Shown: positions 55,551 to 63,820, counted from the first letter of the stretch. The stretch: DNA of 64,000 nucleotides from JASGDC01 sp047606545 (GCA_047606545.1 JASGEI010000012.1:1-64000); one strand, 5' to 3'. The notes: generated by a model not told the origin, from the sequence alone. Translations and numbers: made by a program.

Positions 55551-55891
55551 TACATACCTGCTTTTAATTTTTTAGCTTTATAATCTGCACCCCATGACTT
55601 CATCGCAATAATTATTGGATGCAACGTTTGCCCTAGTGAGGTTAATGAGTACTCAACTTTTGGTGGAATCTGTGGATAAACCTTACGATTAACGATTCCA
55701 TCTTGCTCAAGTTCACGCAGTTGCAGCGTTAGCATTCGTTGCGTTATTCCAGGAATGTGCCGTTGTAATTGGCTAAAGCGCAATACACCATACTCCATTA
55801 GATGAAATAGAATAATAGCCTTCCACTTTCCACCTATTAAACTAATAGTTTGAGCGACATCACAAATTTGCGGTTCTGGTTTAATAGTCAT
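55550..55891 (-). CDS. HxlR-family regulator with conserved N-terminal Cys
   Basis: 113 residues. HxlR/DUF24 winged helix: CDVAQTISLIGGKWKAIILFHL, RFSQLQRHIPGITQRMLTLQLREL, VYPQIPPKVEYSLT. Cys10 is the position used for thiol/quinone sensing in YodB-like members. Start 55891 is used because a -10-like TATACT ends six bases upstream; no ribosome site. Divergent from the nitroreductase, the usual target type. Confidence 0.88.
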   Translation of the reverse strand: MTIKPEPQICDVAQTISLIGGKWKAIILFHLMEYGVLRFSQLQRHIPGITQRMLTLQLRELEQDGIVNRKVYPQIPPKVEYSLTSLGQTLHPIIIAMKSWGADYKAKKLKAGM

Positions 55892-55897
55892 ATTTAC

Positions 55898-55913
55898 AGT
55901 ATACAAAATGTAT
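55898..55913. promoter_or_regulatory. HxlR operator candidate overlapping its own -10
   Basis: ATACA-AAA-TGTAT (55901-55913) is a perfect inverted repeat; the minus-strand TATACT -10 (55903-55898) overlaps its left arm, so binding there would block hxlR and could also act on the divergent nitroreductase. Confidence 0.55.
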
Positions 55914-55995
55914 GTATATAACAAAAATGTTTCTACTTGCTATTAATATTGTTTAGCTTTTACAATAATGGTTATCCATTAAATTAAGGAGAAAA

Positions 55996-56673
55996 GTGAC
56001 TAACACCAATAACGTAACTGCTAAGCAGGTTCTATCGGCTTTCAATTTTAGGCATGCTACTAAAAAATTTGACGAGGCAAAGAAAATAAGTGATTCCGAC
56101 TTCAAAGTAATTCTTGAAGCTGCTCAGTTATCACCTTCATCTTATGGGTTTGAACCATGGAACTTATTAGTTATCCAAGATAAAGAAGTTCGTGAAAAAT
56201 TATTATCTACTAAACCTTCGGGTGCATCGGGACAATTGCCAACTGCTAGCCACTTTATGATTATGACTGCAAAAGCTGGTAACGAACTACAGCCTGATTC
56301 AAAGCATATTACCCATATTACAAAAGATGTTAAGCACCTACCTGCAGAACGAATTAATGCGTTATTAAAACGCTACCAACAATGGTTTGAAGAAGATTTT
56401 ATCATTGACAATGAAGAAAAACACCATCAATGGGCAACTAAACAGGCATATATTGCACTAGGTAATATGATGACTACTGCAGCATTTCTCGGCATTGATT
56501 CTTGCGCAATTGAAGGGTTTAATCTGAAGAAGATAACCAATATCTTAGCTGATTATAAGTTAATTAATCCTAAAACTGACTTACCAGTTGTTATGGTAGC
56601 TTTTGGATATCGTGTTGATGAACCACCTGAAAAAACAAGACGCCCTATAGCTGAAATTGTGAAGTGGGTTTAA
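55996..56673 (+). CDS. NAD(P)H-dependent nitroreductase
   Basis: 225 residues, FMN-dependent nitroreductase fold (NfsB/YodC-like): FRHATKKFDEAKKI, AAQLSPSSYGFEPWN, GMMTTAAFLGIDSCAIEGF and a C-terminal PPEKTRRP. GTG start with AAGGAG eight bases upstream. Reduces nitroaromatics and quinones; divergent from an HxlR regulator with a sensor Cys, so probably a thiol-stress gene. Confidence 0.92.
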   Translation: MTNTNNVTAKQVLSAFNFRHATKKFDEAKKISDSDFKVILEAAQLSPSSYGFEPWNLLVIQDKEVREKLLSTKPSGASGQLPTASHFMIMTAKAGNELQPDSKHITHITKDVKHLPAERINALLKRYQQWFEEDFIIDNEEKHHQWATKQAYIALGNMMTTAAFLGIDSCAIEGFNLKKITNILADYKLINPKTDLPVVMVAFGYRVDEPPEKTRRPIAEIVKWV

Positions 56674-56687
56674 TTAACCTACTTCAC
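56659..56687. terminator. Hairpin between convergent nitroreductase and GT87 genes
   Basis: GTGAAGTGGGTT (56659-56670) pairs with AACCTACTTCAC (56676-56687), one G-T pair, five-base loop. It overlaps the nitroreductase stop. T-runs are short. Confidence 0.5.
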
Positions 56688-56698
56688 TGTTTCAAATA

Positions 56699-58033
56699 CT
56701 AGAGCCTCTTTAATCCAAGGATAAGTGCGTGCTCACCTTCAGCTATACTACCTTTACGCACTGCTTCTTCATGGGCTGCAATAACGGCGGCATCTTTCCT
56801 TCGAATTATTAGATGGTGAATTTGTTTTAAACACAATACGAACAATACTACTAAAGCTGTATGGCGGAAGATTAATGCAAGTAAATTCCAGCTAGTTGCG
56901 TATTGGAAACAGATTGCCACTGCAATTACAAACAATGCCTGGGCAATGCTATTCCAAAACTTTTGGTGTCGTTCTTCAGCTAATAAATATCCGACTAATA
57001 ACGGGGCAAGCAACCAGAAAATATATTGTGGTGAGCCAACTTTATTAAAAAGAATAAGACCGGCAATCATAGTAGTTACGATTACACGTAACATCTCATC
57101 TGAGTCTTTGGATTTACTAAATGAGTATGAAAGATAAGTAATAACAATAGCCAAGACAGCCATTGCTATGTTTGAAAGTATAGAGAAGAAACCAATAAAT
57201 GGACCAGATACACTTTGGGTCTGTAAAATATCATCAAAGTACTGTCTAAATCCTGGAACATGCATATCTGAAAGAATTACATAAGGTAATGCAATAGGCG
57301 CCTCATACTGGACACCTCTGCTGCTTTGTTCAGTTAAGAACGACAAGAAATTCTGGAATCCGCCACGAGTCCAGGCAAATAATGCCATTAAAGCTGTTAC
57401 AAAGATACCACTAATTAAGATAATTTTACGTTTTGGATTGTTCTTAGCTAATGCAGGTAAGATAAAACCTGCAGGCCACACTTTTACCCAGGTTGCTAAT
57501 GCAATCAATGCCGATCCAGAGAATACACTCTGTGAGAAGAACATCAACATACCACTAATAACTAACGGCACAGTAAAGCTATCAAGTCTAGTACCGAGGA
57601 AATAATAAAGAATAGCATTAAATACCATCCAGATAACAATAGTTATCTTACCTTTTCGTCCATACCTAAAGAGATGAATCGTACATAGTAAATTAGCTAT
57701 GGTAATAATAATATAAAAAGCAAAGCCATAATTAGGCATTTTCAAAAGACCAGCAACGCCGATAGGCACCCATGCCCCAAGAGGATAAACCCAAGGTAAT
57801 TGCACCCCAACCCATTGGTTTTGCGTAAGACCATGCTGTAGCCAATCATGGTAAAGCCTTACATCATGCTCAATTTTATTTCCAGAGATGAAACTTAACT
57901 GCAAATAAATAAGTAAACCAACGTGAGTAATCACAAAACTAGCAATTGCAAACATTGTCAATCGCTTATCCGTCAAATATTTCGCCGGTATTTTATCTAT
58001 TACTGATCCCGTAGGAGTATCCTGTATGAGCAT
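56699..58033 (-). CDS. GT87-type polyprenol-phosphate-mannose mannosyltransferase
   Basis: 444-residue membrane protein with about ten helices. It has the GT-C traits of DUF2029/GT87: an acidic first outer loop (EHDVRLYHDWL), a VYPLG segment and the WVKVWPAGF loop. The donor would be the polyprenyl-phosphate mannose made by Ppm1 (24.4 kb). Acceptor (lipomannan-like glycan or protein) unknown. No ribosome site; TAAAAT lies nine bases before the ATG. Confidence 0.8.
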   Translation of the reverse strand: MLIQDTPTGSVIDKIPAKYLTDKRLTMFAIASFVITHVGLLIYLQLSFISGNKIEHDVRLYHDWLQHGLTQNQWVGVQLPWVYPLGAWVPIGVAGLLKMPNYGFAFYIIITIANLLCTIHLFRYGRKGKITIVIWMVFNAILYYFLGTRLDSFTVPLVISGMLMFFSQSVFSGSALIALATWVKVWPAGFILPALAKNNPKRKIILISGIFVTALMALFAWTRGGFQNFLSFLTEQSSRGVQYEAPIALPYVILSDMHVPGFRQYFDDILQTQSVSGPFIGFFSILSNIAMAVLAIVITYLSYSFSKSKDSDEMLRVIVTTMIAGLILFNKVGSPQYIFWLLAPLLVGYLLAEERHQKFWNSIAQALFVIAVAICFQYATSWNLLALIFRHTALVVLFVLCLKQIHHLIIRRKDAAVIAAHEEAVRKGSIAEGEHALILGLKRL

Positions 58034-58067
58034 AACAAATTAATTTTACCCTATAAAATTCAGATAT

Positions 58068-58844
58068 TTAGTTAAGAAAAACTTCTGCTTTTGCATATAA
58101 AGCAGCTTTGCCGCTTAATAACACTCGATTATTTTTAACCTCCCCGTACAATACACCGCCACGCGCTGAAGCCTGATAGCCCACTAACTTAGTTTTACTA
58201 AGCCTCACACTCCAATATGGAAATATATGACAATGACCACTGCCGTTTACTGGGTCTTCGATTACATCGTGTTTAGGTGCGAATGTCCTTGATATACAAT
58301 CATAATCTTTGCCTTTAGCTGTAACTTGTAATAACAAACCATCAAGTGCTTTAACTTTTTCAATATCTGGCTTTAAGTTTCGCACTTCTTCTTCAGTTTC
58401 CAAGACACAGATCAAATCTCGACCTAAACAAGCTTCAATAGGGGTTAGCCCTAATGCTTCTGTCATAGCATCAGTTACTGGAATAGATTTTAAATCAAAA
58501 CTTGGAAAGTCCATCTCAAACATTCCAGCTTCTTTAGTAACTTTAAGTAAGCCACTTTTAGTTTCAAAGGTATAGCTTTTAGCTTCAGTATCAATGAATT
58601 GTGAAATTACATATGAAGTAGCTAAAGTTGCATGTCCACATAAATCTATTTCACCACTTGGAGTAAACCAACGAAGTTGATAGTTATTGCCATTAGGCAC
58701 TAAAAAAGCAGTTTCAGATAAATTATTTTCACGGGTTATTGCTTGTAATAACTTATCATCTGGGTATTCTTCCAAAATACAAATTGCTGCAGGATTTCCG
58801 CTAAAAACCTTATCTGTAAAAGCATCTATTATGTACTGATCCAT
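58068..58844 (-). CDS. PhzF-family isomerase
   Basis: 258 residues: DAFTDKVFSGNPAAICIL opening, catalytic Glu44 in NNLSETAFLV, GEIDLCGHATLATSYV and DPVNGSGHCHIFPYW. Two-lobed DapF-like fold. PhzF proper acts in phenazine synthesis but no such genes are here; physiological reaction unknown. Confidence 0.92.
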   Translation of the reverse strand: MDQYIIDAFTDKVFSGNPAAICILEEYPDDKLLQAITRENNLSETAFLVPNGNNYQLRWFTPSGEIDLCGHATLATSYVISQFIDTEAKSYTFETKSGLLKVTKEAGMFEMDFPSFDLKSIPVTDAMTEALGLTPIEACLGRDLICVLETEEEVRNLKPDIEKVKALDGLLLQVTAKGKDYDCISRTFAPKHDVIEDPVNGSGHCHIFPYWSVRLSKTKLVGYQASARGGVLYGEVKNNRVLLSGKAALYAKAEVFLN

Positions 58845-58987
58845 ACTTAGCGTTACCTTTCTACTTCATTAACAACACATATATAAAGCAACTATTTGGC
58901 AAATGGTTGCTTTATATAACTAATGCCAGGCATAATCTATATGTCTGGCATCAGTTATAAATTATCTTAAATTAGAAGGTTAAATCA

Positions 58988-59167
58988 TTATTTCTTTAAC
59001 ATTCCGATTAGTTCATTAATCCTACCGTCTTTTTCAACAGCATGCTTTGCTTCGCTAACCCACTTAATAAGCTGAATTTGACGTTCGTGTGGCAGTTGTT
59101 TGAACTTTTCTAGTAGTCCGTATTTACGTAATGTATTATATATTTCAATATCTTGTTTTAATCCCAT
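58988..59167 (-). CDS. YdeI/OmdA C-terminal-like 59-residue protein
   Basis: Short gene: begins MGLKQDIEIYNTLRKYG and contains LPHERQIQLIKWVSEAKHAVEKDGRI, which fits the C-terminal helical part of the YdeI/OmdA (bacteriocin-protection-like) family (consensus LPxxxQxxxxxWIxxAKxxxxRxxRI). Either a stand-alone short member or the surviving end of a longer gene. GGTAGG upstream is a weak ribosome site. Confidence 0.6.
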   Translation of the reverse strand: MGLKQDIEIYNTLRKYGLLEKFKQLPHERQIQLIKWVSEAKHAVEKDGRINELIGMLKK

Positions 59168-59482
59168 GTGTTTAGCCTACCAAAAAACTAACTACTTTCT
59201 CTTAAACTTTTATCATCTATAGAAAATAACTAGATGAATAAAAATAGCTATTTAGCAATGCTCGTATAGCTTAAATCAGATAATTGACGAAAAATAATTT
59301 TATCGTTGATTACGCGTTTCTAATTAGAGCAATCATCCGTTAAAGTAAATTAAAACTGATATATCATCTTAATCTCATATTAGTTTAGTTTCCTATTGAG
59401 TTTGTGATTAATAACAGAAAAGCAGAAAATGGCATTCATTTCCTTACTATATCGTCAAATTGTTTTCTGATTTCTATTAGTT
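59168..59482. other. 315-bp A/T-rich gap
   Basis: No coding frame, tRNA or strong hairpin seen. Confidence 0.6.
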
Positions 59483-59653
59483 TTACTTCCTATCGCTAAT
59501 GTATAGTTGGGCGGTACGACAGACGACTGCACCAAGTAGTAGTGTGTCGATAGCTAAAAGGTATTTACTAGCGCCAATTCTTGTAATGTAAAGTATTGCA
59601 GAGATAGCTAATAGTATTGTTAGCGCTGTAAATACTCGTTTACTGTTATTCAT
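59483..59653 (-). CDS. 56-residue two-helix membrane peptide
   Basis: MNNSKRVFTALTILLAISAI begins the first hydrophobic helix; a short basic turn (TRIGASK) and a second helix (YLLAIDTLLLGAVV) follow, ending CRTAQLYISDRK. The layout is that of a small holin-like or unknown membrane protein. AAGG lies only two bases before the ATG, so translation initiation is uncertain. Composition agrees with coding. No family identified. Confidence 0.5.
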   Translation of the reverse strand: MNNSKRVFTALTILLAISAILYITRIGASKYLLAIDTLLLGAVVCRTAQLYISDRK

Positions 59654-59691
59654 AGCCTTAAATGTCTTTCTTATGTTACGCTATAGTTATT

Positions 59692-59729
59692 AAGGCGGGT
59701 ACAGCGGGAATTTCCCACTGTACCGCCTT
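59692..59729. terminator. Strong G/C-rich hairpin between two small-peptide genes
   Basis: AAGGCGGGTACAG (59692-59704) pairs with CTGTACCGCCTT (59718-59729) with one bulged G and an inner GGGAA/TTCCC. It follows the 33-residue peptide gene by eight bases on the minus strand and probably ends its transcript. Confidence 0.7.
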
Positions 59730-59736
59730 TCGTGTT

Positions 59737-59838
59737 TTAGTCGCCGTTCTTTCTATCTTTAAGCAGTTCCTGAATTAGAACTGTGACAGTCAAAACATTG
59801 ACCAATTCCGAAAGGATTTGGCTAATTATGCTAGACAT
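59737..59838 (-). CDS. 33-residue hydrophobic peptide with strong ribosome site
   Basis: Encodes MSSIISQILSELVNVLTVTV followed by LIQELLKDRKNGD: one short hydrophobic or amphipathic helix and a charged end. AAGGAG lies exactly six bases upstream (59845-59850), the best ribosome site in this region. Size and layout resemble type I toxin peptides (Fst/TxpA-like) or small membrane regulators; no antisense RNA was proven. Flanked by a GAGA-loop hairpin upstream and a strong hairpin downstream. Confidence 0.55.
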   Translation of the reverse strand: MSSIISQILSELVNVLTVTVLIQELLKDRKNGD

Positions 59839-59870
59839 AACCAACTCCTTCTAATATCGGAATTATGAAT

Positions 59871-59886
59871 GTGTTCTCTCGAACAC
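59871..59886 (-). promoter_or_regulatory. Leader hairpin with GAGA tetraloop
   Basis: On the minus strand GTGTTC-GAGA-GAACAC, perfect 6-bp stem capped by a GNRA loop, 20 bases before the ribosome site of the 33-residue peptide. Confidence 0.45.
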
Positions 59887-60006
59887 CTTAAAAGCTTAAT
59901 GTTAGTAGTGTCAGCTACACAAGACCCTCTATACATATACGACATAAATCATGTTGCCTTTTGTACACAACAAGGAAATTTATTTGACCACATTTTCAAA
60001 TGCTTT

Positions 60007-60029
60007 CCAGCATATTAAAAATATGCTGG
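60007..60029 (-). terminator. Hairpin downstream of tRNA-Leu
   Basis: CCAGCATATT (60007-60016) pairs perfectly with AATATGCTGG (60020-60029), three-base loop, about 40 bases beyond the tRNA 3' end on the minus strand. No T-run. Confidence 0.5.
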
Positions 60030-60067
60030 TTGCACCTTGATATTAAAGAGATATAGTAAATTTTTAG

Positions 60068-60155
60068 TGCCCAAGAAGGGATTTGAACCCTCACCCATGA
60101 TATGTTATGGACTAGCACCTCAAGCTAGCGCGTCTACCTATTCCGCCACCTGGGC
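60068..60155 (-). tRNA. tRNA-Leu (GAG anticodon)
   Basis: 88 bases. Acceptor GCCCAGG/CTTGGGC with one G-T pair and discriminator A, D-arm with GGTAGAC, anticodon stem CTAGC/GCTAG with loop TTGAGGT (anticodon GAG), long class II variable arm, and T-loop GGTTCAAATCC. CCA is not encoded. Confidence 0.96.
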
Positions 60156-60180
60156 ATGCACTTAATAGAATAGCATGTAC

Positions 60181-61677
60181 TTAGGCTCTAGGCGAACTAT
60201 AATTCACATCAACTTGGATAGCACCATCGCCCTCACCTAGAGTTGTTGCTGGTCCTTGTTGGATTGTCCAATTTTTTGGTAGTGGGATACCAGCATTACC
60301 GTGATAATCATTGGATAAACTTGCAGTGAATGAAGCACTAGCGTCTATAGCATCACTAACCATATGGCAAACTAAGTGAGTGCCATAAACCCCCACTTTA
60401 AAAGTGCTATTTTCTTGACTAAGAGCATCTTTTATCCCTTGGAAATAGGGAATGATTGCTCCTTGAACATCATCAGGATTTGGGTCAAAGTCTACTGCAA
60501 AATAGATAATTTCACCAGAGCCAAATTTAAAAGTTTTAGCTCTATTATGAGCATCTTTACCTGCAACTAAACCACGCTCATAATCAAAATATTTAATACT
60601 ATCCCCTACAAGCTGGTAAATAGGATAAACTTTCATCCCATGGTTCGTAATAATCTCTTTTTCCCCAGATTGTAATACTTTTGGTAAAGTATCCGAGATT
60701 GCTTTTCCAGCAAGATAACGCCCAACAAACTTTACTTTAGCATCTTTAAGAGTTTGGGCTTTTTGTTCATCGACAGCGGTAACAGTATCACAAGCGTTGC
60801 CTACGCGATTTGGATCTCCAGAAGGAAATAATAATGAATACCAAGTTCCAGAGTCTACTTCCCCAGTTTCTTCAATTGCAACAAACTTTTGGAACTCACG
60901 AAGCTGCTTTTGTGTTGATTTATCAAACTCACCATTAAGATTATCTGGAGGAAATCCTAGTAAAGTTAATGCTGCTTGTGCTACTAAAACTAAATCCTTG
61001 GCTTGATTTTTATCTTTGCTAATCTGATACTTTTCATCAGTAAAAGCTACTCGAACTTTAGCATTCCAAACTCCCAAATTAGCGACACTACTAATACCTA
61101 CCTGCTCATAATAATAATCTCGTAGAATAAACATCGTTTCAGCATCTCTTACCCCGTTGGGCACAATGTAAGAAGTGCTAGCATTACCACCATAAACTAC
61201 ATTTAACCACTGCTGAACTTTTAAGACTTGTTGACTCCCCTTTTGAAAATTATCAAGCCCAATATAAACAGGTTTAAATAATGCACCAATCCACTTTGCA
61301 CGTGAAAAGTTCTCTGGGTTTATCCCTAAATGGTCTGAAAAAGCTCGCTCCACAATATCATCACGCATGCCATATTCTTTATTTAGGTCATTAGGGAAAT
61401 AACCTTTAAATATAAGGGCACAACGCACTATGTCAAGAGTCTTTACTGGAACGTTAGTTAAGTTTTTTAATACACTATCAGCATTAGATAACGTCTGCTC
61501 GCCTATAGCCCCACTAGGCTTTGCTATCTTTAGTTCACTCTGTAGAGCAAAAGTAACTGCAACCATGTTTGATAAGTGCAATTTACCATCTTCGGCTATC
61601 ACTGGGTACTTATCTAAATGTTGATAGTTCTTATTAAGAAATTGCTGTGCTTGTAGAATTAAACCTGACTGTATCAT
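60181..61677 (-). CDS. DUF1906 glycoside-hydrolase-like protein with peptidoglycan-binding regions
   Basis: 498 residues. The middle (about 225-285) matches a PG_binding_1 domain (LTLLGFPPDNLNGEFDKSTQ, QLREFQKF); a weaker similar region lies near the start (residues 8-75). The last about 195 residues (FVGRYLAGKAISDTLPK, IYFAVDFDPNPDD, GVYGTHLVCHMV) match the Rv2525c-like DUF1906 hydrolase fold. There is no signal peptide, unusual for a wall-acting protein, but the gene is coupled (TAATG) to a Tat-signal protein gene. Likely binds or remodels cell wall. Confidence 0.82.
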   Translation of the reverse strand: MIQSGLILQAQQFLNKNYQHLDKYPVIAEDGKLHLSNMVAVTFALQSELKIAKPSGAIGEQTLSNADSVLKNLTNVPVKTLDIVRCALIFKGYFPNDLNKEYGMRDDIVERAFSDHLGINPENFSRAKWIGALFKPVYIGLDNFQKGSQQVLKVQQWLNVVYGGNASTSYIVPNGVRDAETMFILRDYYYEQVGISSVANLGVWNAKVRVAFTDEKYQISKDKNQAKDLVLVAQAALTLLGFPPDNLNGEFDKSTQKQLREFQKFVAIEETGEVDSGTWYSLLFPSGDPNRVGNACDTVTAVDEQKAQTLKDAKVKFVGRYLAGKAISDTLPKVLQSGEKEIITNHGMKVYPIYQLVGDSIKYFDYERGLVAGKDAHNRAKTFKFGSGEIIYFAVDFDPNPDDVQGAIIPYFQGIKDALSQENSTFKVGVYGTHLVCHMVSDAIDASASFTASLSNDYHGNAGIPLPKNWTIQQGPATTLGEGDGAIQVDVNYSSPRA

Positions 61678-62675
61678 TAAACCCCTGTAGCTCCATACAT
61701 AATATAAGTCTCCGGTACAGCACGAACCTGTTTAGTAACTGGTTCAATAATTTGGATATGCGAAACTATCTTTGTACTTATGTCCTTGTTAGCATATTTA
61801 TAACCAAAATCTAATAGTAGTTCTTGACCAGCGGTTAACTCGATATTTACTTGCACTGTTATTTGGTAAATTTTCTTTACTAGCTTTTTCACAATTGAAA
61901 CTTGTTTAGTTGATAATTCTGAATCTTTTATTGAAACTTTAAAGGTTGTAATATCTTTAATGGTTTCGCCGTCTAAGTTTAGTTGTAGTTTATATCCCAG
62001 TGGAGTGTTACCCGGTCCCGTACTTTTAATTATTATAGATTTTGGATGGTAATAAGAATATTCCTTATTCTCAACGTTATAACCTTCATTCCAGGCACAG
62101 GATAATTGAGTTCCCCAGACATAACTTAGAGCTGCGCTATTTTTGATTGCCACTGAACTTACTTCTTGTCTGCTATTTGAACTAATCATAGACTGTCCTA
62201 CACTTGACGCAATGCAATCATAAGGATAATTAACTGCGCACAGATAATTAGGTGCAAATGAAATGTTACCAGCTTTAAAATTTAGGTCTTCAGGCAAAGT
62301 ACCTTTCACGTAAATAATACCTGCTATCCTAGATACTTCAGATAAGTCAATTGTAGCTAGATATCTAGTTTCTTTATAAATATACAGTTTAGTTAAATCA
62401 GAAAATATTCTACCGTCATAACCGATATAAATAGTATCGCCGCTACTCATGGCTTTTGTTTCTGAAGTCATTGTCCATTGAGTAGTTAGCGAACTAGTAT
62501 TTACTGTTTTAAAAGAGTTTGCAAAATATTCATAATCTATAGTTTTTTTAACATCTTCTAGATTTTCGTTAGTAGGATTATTGTGCTCACTATCTACGAC
62601 AAAAGCTATTGCAGCACCTGAAGTTGCTGTAGCTGCAATACCTAAAAAAGCTCTACGTGATATTGCCTTACCCAT
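61677..62675 (-). CDS. Tat-signal exported protein of unknown function
   Basis: 332 residues. Twin-arginine signal SRRAFLGIAATATSGAAIAF (residues 6-25), then a beta-rich extracellular part with no recognised domain; two Cys pairs (YLCAVNYPYDC) could form a disulfide. Its stop overlaps the start of the DUF1906 gene by one base, so the two products are made together and may act as a pair. Export needs the tatA-tatC products. Confidence 0.75.
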   Translation of the reverse strand: MGKAISRRAFLGIAATATSGAAIAFVVDSEHNNPTNENLEDVKKTIDYEYFANSFKTVNTSSLTTQWTMTSETKAMSSGDTIYIGYDGRIFSDLTKLYIYKETRYLATIDLSEVSRIAGIIYVKGTLPEDLNFKAGNISFAPNYLCAVNYPYDCIASSVGQSMISSNSRQEVSSVAIKNSAALSYVWGTQLSCAWNEGYNVENKEYSYYHPKSIIIKSTGPGNTPLGYKLQLNLDGETIKDITTFKVSIKDSELSTKQVSIVKKLVKKIYQITVQVNIELTAGQELLLDFGYKYANKDISTKIVSHIQIIEPVTKQVRAVPETYIMYGATGV

Positions 62676-62770
62676 ACCTTAATTCTTCACCACAAACCTT
62701 GTACCTTTTTATTAAGATAACATGAAAGTCATCTTCATTTTGAAACTCTAATTTACCACTCTTAAAGCTA

Positions 62771-62806
62771 AAAATAGCGGTAAAGACAATTCTTTACCGC
62801 TATTTT
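62771..62806 (-). terminator. Terminator of rpf
   Basis: AAAATAGCGGTAAAGA (62771-62786) pairs perfectly over 16 bp with TCTTTACCGCTATTTT (62791-62806), four-base loop, 30 bases past the rpf stop codon. Confidence 0.9.
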
Positions 62807-62836
62807 AAAGTTTTTAGATATTATTTAAGCTATTGC

Positions 62837-63568
62837 TTAGCTTAAACCTAGTTCAGCTGAACAAGCTGGCCATGCACTCCAACCTTGAGCTGCTTGTACA
62901 CGCTCTGCAACAGCAATCTGCTCCGCACGTGAAGCAGTACTAGCTGAGCCAGAACCACCGTATGCTGCCCATGTAGATGCTGAGAATTGCAGACCACCTG
63001 AGTAACCATTACCTGTGTCGATAGACCAGTTTCCACCAGATTCACACTGAGCTAGCTGATCCCAAACGCTATCACTAGTAGAGCTAGAGCTAGTAGAGCT
63101 AGAGCTAGTAGAAGAACTAGAACTAGTGGTTGCTGCCTGTGTTGTAGTAGCAGCTTGAGTCGTAGTAGCTGCTTGAGTAGAAGTCGTAGTCTGTACAGGA
63201 GCTGCCTGTGTTGTAGTAGCTGCTTGAGTAGCAGTCGTAGTTGCTGGAGCTTGAGTTGTACCGTTAGCTACAAGACCACCATCGTAGTGAGTACCCCATG
63301 CGTAAGCATTATCGCCTAAGTTTGCATAGTTTGGGCGCTCTGCAGGATTTGCTGGAACTGTGTAATTATCTGTGTTCCATGACCAAGAAGTAACACCATT
63401 AGAAGATGACATCTGGTAATTAGGAGCAGCCTGATCCTGAGCTGTAGGAGCAATCAAAGTAGATGCATTAGCTGCTGGAGCAAATGTCATAGCAATAGTG
63501 CTCGCACCTAAAACAGCTGCAACATTGCGGGCTTTCTTAGAATTTTTTGCCTCAAAATTAATGTTCAT
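62837..63568 (-). CDS. rpf: Resuscitation-promoting factor-like transglycosylase
   Basis: 243 residues. Sec-type signal peptide with AAVLGASTIAMTFAPAANAS, a middle region rich in A, T, Q and S repeats (TTQAATTTQAA), and a C-terminal Rpf lysozyme-like domain (about 167-243): WDQLAQCESGGNWSIDTGNG with catalytic Glu176, GGLQFSASTW, and paired Cys in CES and WPACS. Cuts peptidoglycan to allow growth from dormancy. Start 63568 chosen because AAGGAAGG lies just upstream. A c-di-AMP riboswitch precedes it. Confidence 0.95.
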   Translation of the reverse strand: MNINFEAKNSKKARNVAAVLGASTIAMTFAPAANASTLIAPTAQDQAAPNYQMSSSNGVTSWSWNTDNYTVPANPAERPNYANLGDNAYAWGTHYDGGLVANGTTQAPATTTATQAATTTQAAPVQTTTSTQAATTTQAATTTQAATTSSSSSTSSSSTSSSSTSDSVWDQLAQCESGGNWSIDTGNGYSGGLQFSASTWAAYGGSGSASTASRAEQIAVAERVQAAQGWSAWPACSAELGLS

Positions 63569-63580
63569 TAAAACTTCCTT

Positions 63581-63743
63581 CCTTTGCAAACGAGGTGAGC
63601 TGTCGGATTCAGGTTGAGGAAGTAACCTGTGCCAAGCCAGTGGCTCTAGCGTTTATAACCCCTAGACTCCTATTATTTAAGAAGCCGAAATTTGGTTCCC
63701 CCGCTCTTGCCTAATACTACCTATCTAATGACATCGGCAAGAC
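63581..63743 (-). promoter_or_regulatory. c-di-AMP (ydaO/yuaA-type) riboswitch before rpf
   Basis: On the minus strand the conserved blocks are in order: TTGCCGATGTC (5' P1 side), GAGCGGGGGAACC, and CTGAATCCGACAGCTCACCT near the 3' end, then CGTTTGCAAAGG where GCAA can close P1 next to the ribosome site. Actinobacterial rpf genes are often controlled by this riboswitch class; ligand binding normally lowers expression. Confidence 0.88.
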
Positions 63744-63791
63744 TAGGCGAAGAATGCCATTAGATGTTGAGAATTTTCCCAACGGAAATAG

Positions 63792-63820
63792 ATTTTACTA
63801 TAAATGGCTATCCAAGTCTA
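63792..63820 (-). promoter_or_regulatory. Candidate rpf promoter
   Basis: Minus strand TAGACT (63820-63815), 17-base spacer, TAAAAT (63797-63792); transcription would begin about 40 bases before the riboswitch. Confidence 0.5.

Noticed and set aside
59871..59886. LexA/SOS box
   Set aside because: The arrangement is GTTC-N4-GAAC, the reverse of the GAAC-N4-GTTC SOS box; it also forms a GAGA-loop hairpin.
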